The notes under the pieces are model-generated. The model was not told the origin of the DNA and did not search any database. It was given only the letters and a program-made list of their open reading frames with translations. 64,000 nt of DNA, from positions 124,001-188,000 of the forward strand of contig VNKQ01000008.1 in the NCBI GenBank assembly GCA_016508695.1, read 5' to 3'. The position numbers were made by a program, and so were the translations under genes. The DNA is from Hyphodiscus hymeniophilus. Lineage: Eukaryota; Ascomycota; Leotiomycetes; Helotiales; Hyphodiscaceae. Shown here piece by piece: positions 11,911-24,355 of this stretch. How positions within the stretch are numbered: position 1 is the stretch's first letter; each line of letters opens with the position of its first letter.

Positions 11911-13191
11911 ATGCAACGCGCAGCCTCCGCCGTAGATTTCAACAGTCTACTTAACCCTCAGTCTCAATTGGAGGCTGAACAACAGGCTGCGAGAGAGAAG
12001 TTGAGGGAGATTGAGCGACAGCAACGAGAGGCAGAGATGGCCGCCGTCAGTATGATGCCCCCCATGATTGGGGGCCAGCACGGGGAGGATCGACAGGATT
12101 TACCACGACCATACAAGTGCCCCTTGTGCGACAAGGCCTTCCACCGTCTCGAGCATCAGACTCGCCATATCCGAACCCATACCGGAGAGAAGCCGCACGC
12201 CTGCCAGTTTCCCGGCTGCACGAAGCGATTCTCGCGATCGGACGAACTCACACGGCATTCGAGGATACACAATAATCCAAACTCGAGAAGAAGTAACAAG
12301 ACACAGCAGGCTGTTCAACAGGCGGTGCAGAATGGAGGGTTCGAAGGCAACTCGATGGCTCAGATGATGCCGCCGCCAAAAAATACCATGTCGAGATCAG
12401 CTCCCACGTCGACCGTCGGCTCGCCCAACGTCTCTCCTCCTCACTCGTTCGCCTCATACACTGCCAACGTCCCATCTGCTCTCAACCCCTATGGTCGCAG
12501 TCTGGGAGGAAGTCCCAACAACGGCCAGAGTCTCGACATCAACCTTCTCGCCACTGCAGCTACCCAAGTAGAGCGAGAAAGCGGTACAATGGCCACACAT
12601 CATCCTCATCACGGGTCTCGTCACCATCCATACTACAGTCACTCGTCCCACAACAGCCGTAATCACCTACCCTCTCTCTCCGCCTATGCCATGTCTCGCT
12701 CGCATTCCCACGACGAAGAAGACCACTATGCGCATCGACATGCTAAGCGTTCGAGACCGAACTCACCCAACAGCACCGCTCCCTCCTCTCCTACCTTCTC
12801 CCACGACTCTTTGTCCCCGACCCCTGACCACACGCCGCTTGCGACACCTGCGCACTCCCCTCGCCTGAGACCTTACGGTGGTGGCTACGATCTCCCTGGA
12901 ATCCGCAACCTGTCATTACAACACACACCTGCGCTCGCACCTATGGAGCCTCAACATCTCGACGGTCAATACCACGCTCAAGGTCAAACCACGAGTGCTC
13001 CAAGGTCCGGTCTCACGATCAGCGATATCATGTCGAGAACAGACGGCACGCAAAGGAAGCTCCCAGTTCCTCAGGTTCCAAAAGTCGCAGTGCAGGATTT
13101 GTTGAGTGCAGGCGAGACGGGCTTCAATACCAGTGGACAAAGTAGTACAACAGGCAGTGTTGCGGGTGGTGATTTGATGGATCGGATGTGA
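11911..13191 (+). CDS. creA: Carbon catabolite repressor CreA (C2H2 zinc-finger)
   Basis: Intronless, 426 aa. The start MQRAASAVDF matches the usual N-terminus of CreA/CRE1 orthologues, so I take ATG 11911 rather than any upstream in-frame codon. Two C2H2 fingers are complete: C70, C73, H86, H90 and C98, C103, H116, H120, joined by the canonical TGEKP linker. Their DNA-contact helices (FHRLEHQTRH and FSRSDELTRH) are those that read SYGGRG sites. The middle is Ser/Pro/His-rich; the C-terminus carries the conserved block GLTISDIMSRTDG with VPKVAVQDLL after it. Family role: nuclear repressor of genes for alternative carbon sources, including cellulases such as the GH12 gene in this window. Very sure. 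Confidence 0.97.
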   Translation: MQRAASAVDFNSLLNPQSQLEAEQQAAREKLREIERQQREAEMAAVSMMPPMIGGQHGEDRQDLPRPYKCPLCDKAFHRLEHQTRHIRTHTGEKPHACQFPGCTKRFSRSDELTRHSRIHNNPNSRRSNKTQQAVQQAVQNGGFEGNSMAQMMPPPKNTMSRSAPTSTVGSPNVSPPHSFASYTANVPSALNPYGRSLGGSPNNGQSLDINLLATAATQVERESGTMATHHPHHGSRHHPYYSHSSHNSRNHLPSLSAYAMSRSHSHDEEDHYAHRHAKRSRPNSPNSTAPSSPTFSHDSLSPTPDHTPLATPAHSPRLRPYGGGYDLPGIRNLSLQHTPALAPMEPQHLDGQYHAQGQTTSAPRSGLTISDIMSRTDGTQRKLPVPQVPKVAVQDLLSAGETGFNTSGQSSTTGSVAGGDLMDRM

Positions 13192-13626
13192 TTGCTAGGA
13201 AGGTTTTGCTACAGAGGGGTTTGCTATACGGCATAATTGGCTTCTCGATGAGCAGAGCACCGAAATTTCTACACGGTTACGAAAATACACCGATAATTCA
13301 GAGAGCTCGCCATTTAATGAGACCCATCATATCTCATTCCAATAACGACTCTCGAGCCCCAATCCCGACTGCACCCAACACACCGCTCGATCCGACTTGC
13401 TTCTACTATGATTTGACTATTGCTTGGGACGGTGTACATATAGAACAGCGCACACTATAGACTTTGCTTTTCTTTCCTTTTTTCCGTGTTTGGGGAAGTT
13501 CATTCTGGGGATGTCAGGGGGAAGAGAGTACTCTGAGGTTTGGGGATGATGATCCGTTTTATGAGTTTCCTTTCTCGCTTTCTCAACAATCGGTGGCACC
13601 TTGCCACGGGCTTCTGGGTTTCATAG

Positions 13627-13691
13627 ATGGATGGATGGATGGGGCTTGGGTTTGTCTAGCTCTTCTGTCACGAACGGCGGGCGGGCGGGCG
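13627..13691. repeat. GATG and GGGC short tandem repeats
   Basis: Four copies of ATGG (13627-13642) and a GGCGGGCGGGCGGGC run (about 13677-13691) lie 40 bp apart just downstream of creA. Simple slippage repeats. Confidence 0.7.
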
Positions 13692-14289
13692 ATGCAACGG
13701 AGTACAGAGATGCTCGGGCAACCTTGAGCTGGGTTTCTTGCTGAGAATACAAATCAATCAAATCATCGCTATACACACTCCCCAGCGCTTTTCTCATGAC
13801 CGTGAGACATGAGACGTCGAACATGTGATTCTTCCTTGTGAACAGGGGTAAAGGTTTGCATGGTGATCTAGATTGTACCCGTACATAAAGCAAGGTATCA
13901 TATGGCTAAGTATGCCTTTCGCACATGACATCCACATCTACAAAGCTACGAGCACGTGGACCTTGTGGCATTCAGATGATCGAGCTTCCTTACACCCCCC
14001 AATCTCCCTCACTACCTCCCGGGCGGAAAGTACAAAGCCTGATCATACTGCAAGCAAGCAAGCATGTGAAAACCTATTGCCCCCGTCCTCCGATTGATTT
14101 CCGTTCCGATGTCTGTACTGTAATCCATAATTTCTCCCCCTTGATCCATTTCCGTCTAGACCGCCTACTCACGAACTACCCCACATTAATGAGGTTGCCT
14201 TCTTCACATGCGCCGCTGCGCGCGAGCAGAGTACTCCGTATTTTTTATGATTTCATGGCATCCTTTGTAGGCAGCCCCAATCTCTTGTT

Positions 14290-14326
14290 CGGTCATGTCA
14301 TGGCATGTCATGGCATGGTATGGTAT
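14290..14326. repeat. CATGT/CATGG tandem repeat
   Basis: Repeated TCATG(G/T)CATG units, close to the motif at 9809-9833 on the other side of creA. Simple repeat, no known role. Confidence 0.6.
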
Positions 14327-14784
14327 CCTTGTGCGCTTCATCCTTGCCTTGTGCTTACTAGAGGACTTGAGGACTGAGGACTTGATGATATGAGGGGTTG
14401 AGAATCGCCGTGATTCCGACCGTGAAGGCTGGGTGTTGAGTAACAAGCAAAGGCGGTGTCACGTACTCACTCGTACGAAGGCATGAAGGATAAATACATT
14501 TTGCATTTGACTGGACCTTCACATACCTGATTCATACATACACATATGTACGTGTACATCCACACATGCGCAAGCGAGCTAGAGACAAGGTACACCGTAC
14601 TCGTGAGTGAGACCGACAAGCGCATAAGCACTCGAGAACCCTGAAAGTGTGCTCTGCGCGGGGTATCAGACAATCTACCAGAACAGTTCTATTCTGCACT
14701 TCAGCCGCTGCAATCTGCAGGAAATCTATTCGGTTCCCCCCTCTTTTGCGCCTGTTTTGCGTCAAGAACCTTGCTCCTCGCGGC

Positions 14785-14882
14785 AGGAGACATGAGGGGG
14801 AGAGATGAGGGAGATGAGGGGAAGGGGGGCAAAGCGGGAAGGAGGAGGGGAGGGTGGGGAAAGGGGCAAAGGGGGGAAAGAC
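14785..14882. repeat. Purine-only G/A-rich tract
   Basis: About 98 bp nearly devoid of pyrimidines on the plus strand, made of GAGG, GGGG and GAAAG steps with several G-runs. Such tracts can adopt triplex or G-quadruplex forms in vitro; a role here is unproven. Confidence 0.7.
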
Positions 14883-17800
14883 TGGCGATATGGATATGAT
14901 ATGGCTATAACCGTTAGGTGAGTTCTCGGCGCTACTGTTAACTGTTTTTGAGGAGAATACTATGTTGGGAAATCCGATCCCGCTGTTTTTCGAGGTTTAG
15001 GGGTTCGAGGTTTGAAAACTTTGAACCCTGACATGACGAGCCCATGGATTCTTTCATTCCTCTGGTAGTTCATCTGGCAGGTTTGAGCTGAGTTGAGTTG
15101 TTCGTCCATCCATACGATCCAAGTATCTACCTCCGTGTATTTCTTCCCTGCAGCATGTGCACATCGACGTCTTTCTCTTCTCCTCTTCTCGAATTCTCGC
15201 TCAAGCTGAGCTGAGCTGTGACGCCCTTCGATCCAAGCAAGCGCAGGAGTGAAACTCGTCCATCAACGGACAGCGTCCCTGCATCACCGGCTATGTACCA
15301 CGCTCCGGCACTGCACCTCAGAATTGTCCAGACTGCTCGATCCTCATTCCACCTTCTCGCACCCAAAGCCACATCTCTCCGCAATTCACACTCCGGCTCC
15401 GAAACAGTGGATCGAGCGATCTCGATACCACCTCTGTGTATTGTACTTGACGTCCTGCGCTGCCGTTGTATTCGAGTGCTTCTCACAGCTGTCCGGGGGC
15501 CCCTGATGGAGGTGCGGTTGATGTATGGACGTTGCTTAGCCGCGTCAGAGCCTTCTGGCGGCTGAGCAGGTGGTTTCTGTGGCTAAGTTGGTTCAATTTC
15601 AATACAAAGCACCTTGCAGTATCGTCGCATGTTCACGCTATTTACCTTATCTACCTGTATCTCTGCTCTCCTCGGGGCAAATACCAGAGGTTCATCCAGC
15701 CGGAGAACAAGTGTTCTCGCTGCTCACCGTTTCCCACCGTGGCTGACTACTGGCCCATCTCGGCTTGTCAAGAGGAATCAGGATCTGCGGTGCGCGAGAT
15801 CTACTGCATATGCTGTGCTTGCTCTCTATATTGATTTCCATGGCTTGATCAGGTGCACGAGGTTGATGGTGAAGAAACCCTCCCCGCCCCATGAGGCGTG
15901 CTCGAAAGCTTTGCCGTGTCAGTAGCAGCGAGGAGAGTCCGGTGCTGAACCACGCAAATGCAGAAGCTGAATCTATTGCAGAGGAGAAGTTGGGGGTGGC
16001 AGCGGTGTGTAAGTCAGGTAGTCCCGATCAGCATGACTGGAGTGGGATAGCCTCTCCCCTTATCGGATATGGAGGGGTCGGAATTGCTCGTGGATGCAAT
16101 CATCAGATGGACGGTGTACGGATCCCCTGGAGAAGAAGATAGGAGGGTGTGCTCAGTTCAATGCAAGCGAGAGAAGTGTGGGGAGATGTGACATGTTGAT
16201 TGGAAGGTTTTTCGAAAGTGCTGTCGAAGTCTCGAGCTGCATGTAGTGCATCACAACGTCAACCAATATCGAGTAACAAACAAACGAAACGCGGAACGCC
16301 TTCCAGACTGTTCTCTCATGTTGCTTTCCGCATCGCGGTCGGGCATGCTGGTATACGGCGGAAGTCCTGCTGGATGCTGTACCACGGGATGAAGTCCTTA
16401 TCTCTAGACAATGGTGTCGGAAGCCTTGAGCGTGAATCCCTTTCAGCATTCTAACTATTGTCTACGAAGGAGGAGAGTGGGGTTCACAAGAAAGCCCGGT
16501 CATGGGGACAGTCGCATCCCGAGAGCTTTGCATCAGAACGATGCAAGAGGGAAAGGGGAGCATCCGAGAGGACGACGAGTCCAGGATCGAGGGAGTGGGT
16601 GGCTGGTGTGGTGGTGGCCATTATTCAAAGGGCCGTGCCGATACCGTCGCCAATTGTGCATGAGGCCCAAAAATGAGATGTGATGTGTCTGGAGGCTCAC
16701 CAGTGCATTTGGAAGGGTTACTCATTGGTATGGGGGAGGATTGGCGTTGAGGCTTCACATCATAAATAAGAAGGGGGTTGCATCAGGGAGGGGAGATGTT
16801 CTTCCGCGAAGGGGGGAGGATGATCCGTGCCAGCTTCCGAGTAGTATGGGGGCAGCTTGGGGATTATTTGTGGCTTGAAACCTTTCGTGTAGCTACTGCA
16901 TGAAGACTTGAACTTACAAAACATATTACATATTCTACGTCTTCCGTGAAGCAGAGTAGTCGGGTAGACTGTGCCAGGCATTTTGTCTTCAGACAGGCTC
17001 TAACCCTTAAATCATCTGGCTTCGAGGCGGGATTATCTTGCTCGTTTAGTAACAGGCTTGGAGTTCCAGTGCAAGCAAAGCATATGTCGTCCTACTACTC
17101 CGCAGATGTCAATCATGTCGACACCCGTAAAACAGCTTTGAGTAGTTTACGAGAGAATGCTAGGTTATGAAAACAAATCTTTCTAGTAATTAAACGTTCC
17201 ATTCTCAGCGTTGAGAAAAGAAGAGCTTGAAAAACATTTATCGCAAACCCCCCTTACCCCTTCCTCCGCACTCTCCGCATTCTTCTGCTCCAAGCCGGAA
17301 ATCCCTAAGGTACGCTACATGAGACAACATCCACGAGTATTTGCTTATCTCTCGCTATCATCAACTCAACAAGTCGACGGACACACGCTATTGATTTATC
17401 GGGCATTACCCAGCCCTATTGGCCCTGTTCTGGGATTACGTACGCCGATATATAATCTGGATTAATGCTATTGGATGTGCAGAACTTGAAAAGGCCGATA
17501 GTACCCAGAAAACTAGAAGATTTCGAGGCGGTGTGCAGAGCTAGAATGGGGAGCGGCAAGGTATCAATAGATATAGTAGAATGCAAGAAGCCGCTCGAAT
17601 TCTATCGTCGTAATCTACATCAGGTAATGAATAGAGCGGAGGTGGGCAGAATCCGTTACTTACTGACTGTACTGTACGTATATTGGTTGGTGGTCAGCGG
17701 GGACTTACCCCACGGTCTGGGGAAATTTGGAATCGAAAAGGCGCGAGAAATGAAATAGCGGTGTCAGTCGCTTGTGACACGTAAATAACGGACTCGAGAT

Positions 17801-20800
17801 GGTGTGATCCATGATTCTTGTTACGGAAGGTTTCCGGTCTCGTGCGGTAATAGACACTCTTGTCGTCATAGCCAGCGTAGATTATGTGATCCCCATCCCA
17901 TCTTTCCCTCTGGCAAGGAGTAGCAAATGAGATATTACAGTACTATGTTAGTTAGATATGACTTGATACTCGCGTCATGTTTGCGGCTCTCTTCCACCCT
18001 TTTCTTTCGATCGTACCGCGTGTGCCCGGGCTTGTTCTTGACTCTTTCACTATTCGCTTGTAACTCTTTGCTCTTTCACCGGACGTAGCTCCTGAAAAAG
18101 CAAGATGTACCGGCTATGGTGGAGGACATTGACATACGATACATTCAACGGGCGGGAATGAAGTTAGGGGGCAAGTAACGTTGACATGGACAAAAAATAA
18201 CGGTGTGTGCCATCACTGACTGGATGGCTTCAATTAGGTAACACAACATGTTTAAGTAAGTAATAGTTGAAATCTCCTGCTCGGGGTAGCGCAAGGTGCT
18301 ATTTCGAATATGGGGGACTAATTGGCGGGGTTCTCGTCGTCCACTTGCGAGAATTACTGCGGGGTATGGGGAGGTATTAGGGAGGTGTCTATCCAACATC
18401 ATGTCTAGATATACCTATCCAATAGCTTGAAAAAGACTTGGAAAGAGACACGCGATCAGATGTTAGACGTTCTAATGATACCTTCAGGAATCCCCCCTCC
18501 ACAGAATATACTTGGGGACGTAGGGCGAGACGTTCACCCAGGATTCAATTCTACCGGCACAAAAAGTCGGTGCATGCAGACGCCACTTCATATGGGGAAG
18601 CAGGCTCTACATTGCCTGAAAGACGTTTCTGATCTATCCCTCCTTGAGGCCCTGTCGCACATTCCGGAAAGCAGGAACCGGATGAAGTGTCTCTGGGCCG
18701 GAACTCCCAACGTACCGTCAATCAATATCGGGACAGACGAACAACGACGACAGACAGGATGCAGGATCCGTCTGGAGAATCCACACTAACGCGTAACACC
18801 TACTGCATTGGAGCGCGGGTAGGAGTTCGAGACGGACCGTCGGTCAATGTTCGGGCATTTAGCTGTGCCCGGGTGCCCATGTAAGGAGTCGAGATTTCCA
18901 TGCGCCTCCCCGCGCAAATCGATCTCGAGCCATTACATGAGATGGTATTTTGGGTGAGAAGGGCAGGTCCATTCACGATCGGTCCGAAAAGCCGGGGCTG
19001 ATGCGCTTTCTGGAAGTCGGTGCAACGGCGGGAGCGGGGTCTGGGGTAGTAAGGAAGTAGGAAGCGTCGAGAGGAAGGGCTAGACTGCTGCGCCGTACAC
19101 GTGCTGAGGCTTTGCGAGCGCCTATCTCTGCTTCCTCCCTTGTGTGACGTCGGAGAGGGGGATAACATGCAAGAGAAAGAAGTGGCTAAAGAAGTATCGG
19201 TGATTTACTGGAAATGTTGGTTGATGGGACGGCCGACTGCATCAATGCGACGCAAGCGCATCTTCCGCCGCATACCAGTATTGCACATCGCTTGCAAGCT
19301 GTTGTCTTACGACGGCTACTGTACACATCGGCTTTCGTCGCTTCATATTGTTGCACACGGCTCGTATGACTGCATTTAAAAAACCAGACAAAAGGTACTG
19401 CAACCAATGTCGACATGCTGACTGCAGTCATCCAAGTCAGCCTGGTGAGCTATGCTGTGAACGCTGGTAGAGGCAATATAATTGGTACGGCTGACCATGT
19501 AGTATGTTAGTGGTGGGAAAATACCTCCGCTCAGAGAAGATAACGGTTAAATGGCTGAAAGGTTGGCAGACCGCCACTGACATCGGTATTGATGAATGCA
19601 TCTTGTACCAGTTATATATGTTGTGTAATGTTGGGATATCTGTGTTTTGATAACAATCTGTGCCAAGCAATATCAAAAGCATGCACAAAGTATACATGGA
19701 GGCTATGTACGCCGATTATATTGACTTTGATAAGCATTCTTGCTTAGCCGCACGACGAAAAATACAATGTGCTCAGATTAAGCTTTTTGTGGGGTAAAAT
19801 GCACGATAACAAAGTTTTCGTTCATTTATCCTTGAGATGAAGTCTCGGGTCGAGTAAGCCCAAGACAGCATAATATATTACATCACTATCGAAGACGGGG
19901 AATCTGGGGTAAATGAAGATAAGGACAATGTGGGGGACAGAGAGTGAGTACGATAAGGACCACGATATATCATTCGTAGAGGGGCCGACTTGTGTCTTCA
20001 GGCTGAATCTGGAAATATATCAACAATGACTAATGATATTGCGAAGTAGGACACGTATGACGACAGAGTGGTTATCGAAAATGGAACTATGTGGGCAGAA
20101 AGAGGTAGTCGAGTGAGTGATGAGTACATTAATTACTAAAACCCCTGAGTGTTCACAGTAAGTTCAGAAACCACCAATATTCGTGGAACATTTTGAATGC
20201 TTTACAAAGTAGTGCCGTGCCGTCTCAGTTCTCTCGGCGAGTAAATCGTCTTATTGTTACAAGGTGATAGTGAAAACATGAGTCAAGTAGAATAGAAGAT
20301 AGGATACGAGCCTATGAATGGAGAATGGCAAAGAACCAGGAAAGATTCTGGACATGTCACCAACTCTGACTCCATTGGTTGCGACTCCATCAAAATGTTC
20401 GACGCCAGTATCGTTTCCAGGTATGAAGCTTTACCTACACTTGTTTTGACGCTTGTCTTTCAGCACACCGTGGGGCGCTCTTCTAATAGAAGATCCGCCA
20501 TTTTAAGAGACGACGGATGTACAGCTCCGGAATGTCATGACCTACCCTGTAGAGCGTTTGATACTGCAGCAGGCCAGGGTTGCAAAATAGCAAGACCATT
20601 GACCAGTTGATTGGATCTCAAACGGCGCCGGAATAGCTCCTGAACGATGCGATGATTTGGTAATCAGTTGATAAGACAATGGTTTTTGTCTTCTCTGGTC
20701 CTCTGATCTGGGTGAAAGCTGCTTACTCCTGCCCATCGTCGATCAGCCTTCATTGGTTTGCAAGATGCTGGCAAAGTCTATGGAGGAGGCTGTTCCGCTC

Positions 20801-22541
20801 TCCACACTTAGTTTATTGCATGGAATTCCCCCATGGATCAGAATTTCCACATCGAAAAACAAAGCAAACTATACGGGTAGTAAAGGCAAAAATAGTGAGC
20901 AGCTTGGATACCCATCCAGTATGAATGAAAATAGGATACTTCCCAAGAATAAAGGATTCCCAACCTGGGTGGCACCAGTCTATCCAAAATGTGCTACAGC
21001 ACCAGAAGTAGTCTGTTACTGTTACACTGGCAGACCTAGCGGGATAAGTGTTCCCAGCGCGCGCTTGCATCGATGTGTATCTCAAGCTCAAAGGGATGCG
21101 AGCCTAGGAACGAAGGAGTCGAACTGGTGTTATTGCATCGTACGGCAAGGGCTTCAGAACGTACAAGCAAAACCACTTAGTCAGTATAGGAAGTGAAGTG
21201 ATTTTATTCACTGCAAGATATCATCATCAATAATCAGCGTTACAAGATGTGTAAGTTCGTCCACTTCTTCTCACTTTATCTGCCTTCTGTGAGAATGCCA
21301 TTCCTACGAGCAGCGGACTTTGCATTTGTACCATTAACGCCGGTAGCTAGTGGCTATTGTCAAAACGGTCGATCCCAGATAAAGGAATTGCGATTCCGGG
21401 AGATTTGTCGAGAAGATACAGAGCGAAGAATCCATACTTGGCTCTGCCTGCTTTTCATCATATTATCGTGTGGCATCTCCGGAGGTAAAGGTCGGTATAG
21501 CCCGAGGCTCATTGATACCAAGGGATGAGAATTGCAATTCCGCAATTCAATTCTCAAAGTTGTGAGCCATTGCATGCTATTCTGCTCTATCTGTGGAGCA
21601 TATAGCACAGCTGCTTCTGAAACTTCAATCTGCCACAGGACATTGAATGTCAAGAAAAATAGAACCATCCAAGTGCAATAAGCTTCGCTTTCATGAAGCG
21701 AACAGCACTCTCTCTCGCTTCTACCGAGGCCCTAGTTTGAGTCTTCAAAACCCTTCTAGCATCGTAAGTTTGCGCCTCTTTGTAGAACTTCACACGAGGG
21801 AGATGGGTCTAGCATAGAGCCGATATGGAGTAACTCCTGGTGTCTCGTTCGCACATTCTCGTCTTCACTCAACTGATGCAGATCCACCGCCTCGCCTGTT
21901 ACCCCGCAATTTCCCAACCGGCCCCCTCCCCTTTTCAGCCTACTTCTTTGAGCCTCAATCTTTGCGCAACGTGTTTTCTTCGTCCCAAGATCTTACATGT
22001 CAAGTTCATTGATTCGTGCTGTATAATTTCCCCGCCTTGAAAATGGCTATATCTGGCACTCTAAACCAGATGGGAAACGCATTTAGCAAGATTGCGATTA
22101 ATCTATCTGGCGTCCCGCGTCCCGCTTCTACATTGCATTCCGCTTGTTTCACGTTCCTGAAGGGCTTGTTCCAGCACAAGTACCCAATTGGAATCGAGGC
22201 CGAAGCCTGGATATTGGGAAATTTGGGTCTTTGCTTGTGATCAGACGACGACTTTCATTCCAATCCTTTACCAACCACAGCATAGAGCGATTTTCAATAT
22301 GTTTGATCTGCTGTCATTGATGGAATCGCGATCTAGACAGGAATTGAAACATCACTATCTGCCTAGCCACCGGTGGTCTTGATGAGCTATTCCAGAACCC
22401 CATAGGCTTTGGCTCACGAACTCCCCCGATTCCACAAGACATCATAAGACGGATTTCCCCTTCCGAGAGAAGTCTCTTTCTTTTCCGCCTTGCCGCCATT
22501 TTTTCACATCAAAAGTCCCCTCCTCTATCTGTTCTTCTAGA

Positions 22542-23647
22542 ATGTTATTCTCTTCTTTTCTCACGGCCAGTGTCTTATCCGCCCCTGCTCTAGCAGCTCC
22601 ATCCGTCGCCGAAACCCCTTCGAAAACCCTCAAAAAACGTGCCACCGCCATTTGCGGACAATGGGATACAGTTGCCACGGGCACTTACACGCTCTATCAA
22701 GATCTGTGGGGTGAGTCCGCAGCAAGTTCAGGCTCTCAATGCAGCACATACAACTCCCTCTTGGGAAACACCATTTCTTGGTCAACAAACTGGACGTGGG
22801 TTGGTGGGTCCAGTTCTGTGAAGTCCTATGCCAACGTTGTCGTTACACAATCGACCGGATACCAAGTCTCGGCAATCTCTTCGATTCCATCTATTTTTGA
22901 TTACAGGCAAGCATTCCGTAATGTCATCGTGCGCTTCTGGTCTAACTTTGGAATAGCTACACTGGCTCAAACATCGTCGCTGATGTCTCTTACGACATGT
23001 TCACCTCCAGCAGTGCCACTGGTTCCAACGAGTACGAGATCATGATCTGGCTAGCAGCACTGGGTGGCGCAGGACCCATATCTTCAACCGGCACTCCTGT
23101 CTCGACCCCTACGATCAATGGCGTGTCATGGAAGCTCTACTCCGGCCCCAACGGTGCCACGACGGTGTACTCCTTCGTCGCTGCAAGCGAAGTGACGAGT
23201 TTCTCCGGGGATATCAAGCTCTTCTTAACCTACCTGGCAGCCAACGAGGGTTATAGCACTAGCCAGTACGTCACGAGTATTGGTGCTGGAACAGAGCCTT
23301 TCACTGGCTCGGATGCGGTGTTGAGCGTTAGTGCGTACAGCATCTCTTTTAATCTAGGAGGATCGACGACGACCTCAACATCCAAACCGACCTCGACGGC
23401 CACAACTGCTGGCACGACTTCCGCAAAGGGTGGCACAAGTACGAAAGTCACTACGACGACCACAAGCAAAGCGGCTTCAACCACAGGGGCTTCATTGTAT
23501 GGCCAATGTGGTAAGAGGAATTTTTGCCGATTGAAATTTGCGTTGTGCTAACTGATATGAATAGGTGGGACTGGCTGGACTGGCCCAACAACCTGCGTGA
23601 GCGGGACTTGCACGTATAGTAATGCATGGTACAGCCAGTGCCTGTGA
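22542..23647 (+). CDS. Secreted GH12 endoglucanase/xyloglucanase with CBM1
   Basis: Three exons: 22542-22906, 22957-23510 and 23565-23647, giving 333 aa. A signal peptide (LFSSFLTASVLSAPALAA) is followed by a KKR processing site. The GH12 beta-jelly-roll domain spans about residues 35-265. The nucleophile Glu lies in NEYEIMIW and the acid/base Glu in GTEPFTG. A Ser/Thr linker leads to a C-terminal cellulose-binding CBM1 starting YGQCGGTGWTGP with its cysteines intact. It hydrolyses beta-1,4-glucan or xyloglucan outside the cell. The first intron begins with GC instead of GT (CAG|GCAAGC, acceptor AATAG, branch TCTAAC); using it restores the family motif YSYTGSNIVADVSYD. Likely under CreA repression, as is usual for this family; that is an inference. 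Confidence 0.95.
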
Positions 23648-24355
23648 TGAGAAACGAGAAGTGCCAAATGAGATTTTGTATATACGCCCGAAAATTTGTA
23701 CATATCTGTGACAATGACACCGGCAATTGCAGCAATCATTGGATCGACTCCCACTTCTATTGATATCCACTGAAACCTTAGGGTTGAGAGAGATGTTACC
23801 ATGTGGACGGACAAAAGGTGTTCGATATGGCACTAGAAGAACTTGAGCATTTATACTCACTCCAGTCTCAACCAGACGTTAATCGTGTTACTTTTCAGCC
23901 AGTCTTTGGTCACTGTTATTAAAAATCCGAAGAAAAACCAATCGACCGATAGGGAAATTGTACGTGATATGTGGTCGAAGATATGAAGCTTTGGGGAAAT
24001 CGTTCATCGGTCAGGAGTAAACGTGACCTGCCAATCTGTCGACCCCACATTCCCCCCAGCCCCCACTTTTGGAGTGCGCCGTCAACCCCTCTTTCCCAAT
24101 TCAAGCATTCTCCAAAGTTGATTGGCGACGACATCCCCTTTATGTTTTAACTGCATTTTGAACTCGCTGGATTGTGCCACTCACGGCCTCTATTAATATC
24201 GCTCGTCGAATGACGCCTTCCGATCACGCAATCATGTGTATTCAACCCACACTCGACACGTAGTCGACACCTGACAAATGCATCTCCTCACAGCACATAT
24301 TTAACAACATATATAGTCCAGCTTCAGTGAGAATATAGAGAAAGTAAGACTCAAG
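23648..24355. other. Intergenic stretch between GH12 and SDR genes
   Basis: 708 bp. I see no gene; minus-strand ORFs here are antisense to the GH12 3' end or random. A pyrimidine-rich stretch near 24040-24090 and a TATATAG near 24310 are plausible promoter parts of the SDR gene. Confidence 0.5.

Larger units (their letters stand above)
13192..22541. other. 9.3 kb gene-poor region downstream of creA
   Basis: No supported gene. The longest frames (for example 15218-15565, 17465-17758, 18427-18789, 20753-21196) have no domain, no signal peptide and no plausible splicing partners. Base composition varies from a G-rich block near 14790-14880 to AT-rich stretches near 19400-20300. It contains the creA 3' UTR, short repeats listed separately, and the promoter of the GH12 gene at its right end. 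Noncoding transcripts cannot be judged from sequence. Confidence 0.5.

Noticed and set aside
15218..15565. Overlapping ORFs on both strands
   Set aside because: Several frames are open at once in GC-rich DNA, with no protein-like features.
17465..17758. 97-codon ORF downstream of creA
   Set aside because: No domain, no conserved pattern, isolated in a gene-poor stretch.
20753..21196. 147-codon ORF
   Set aside because: Composition resembles random reading; no signal peptide, domain or exon partner.
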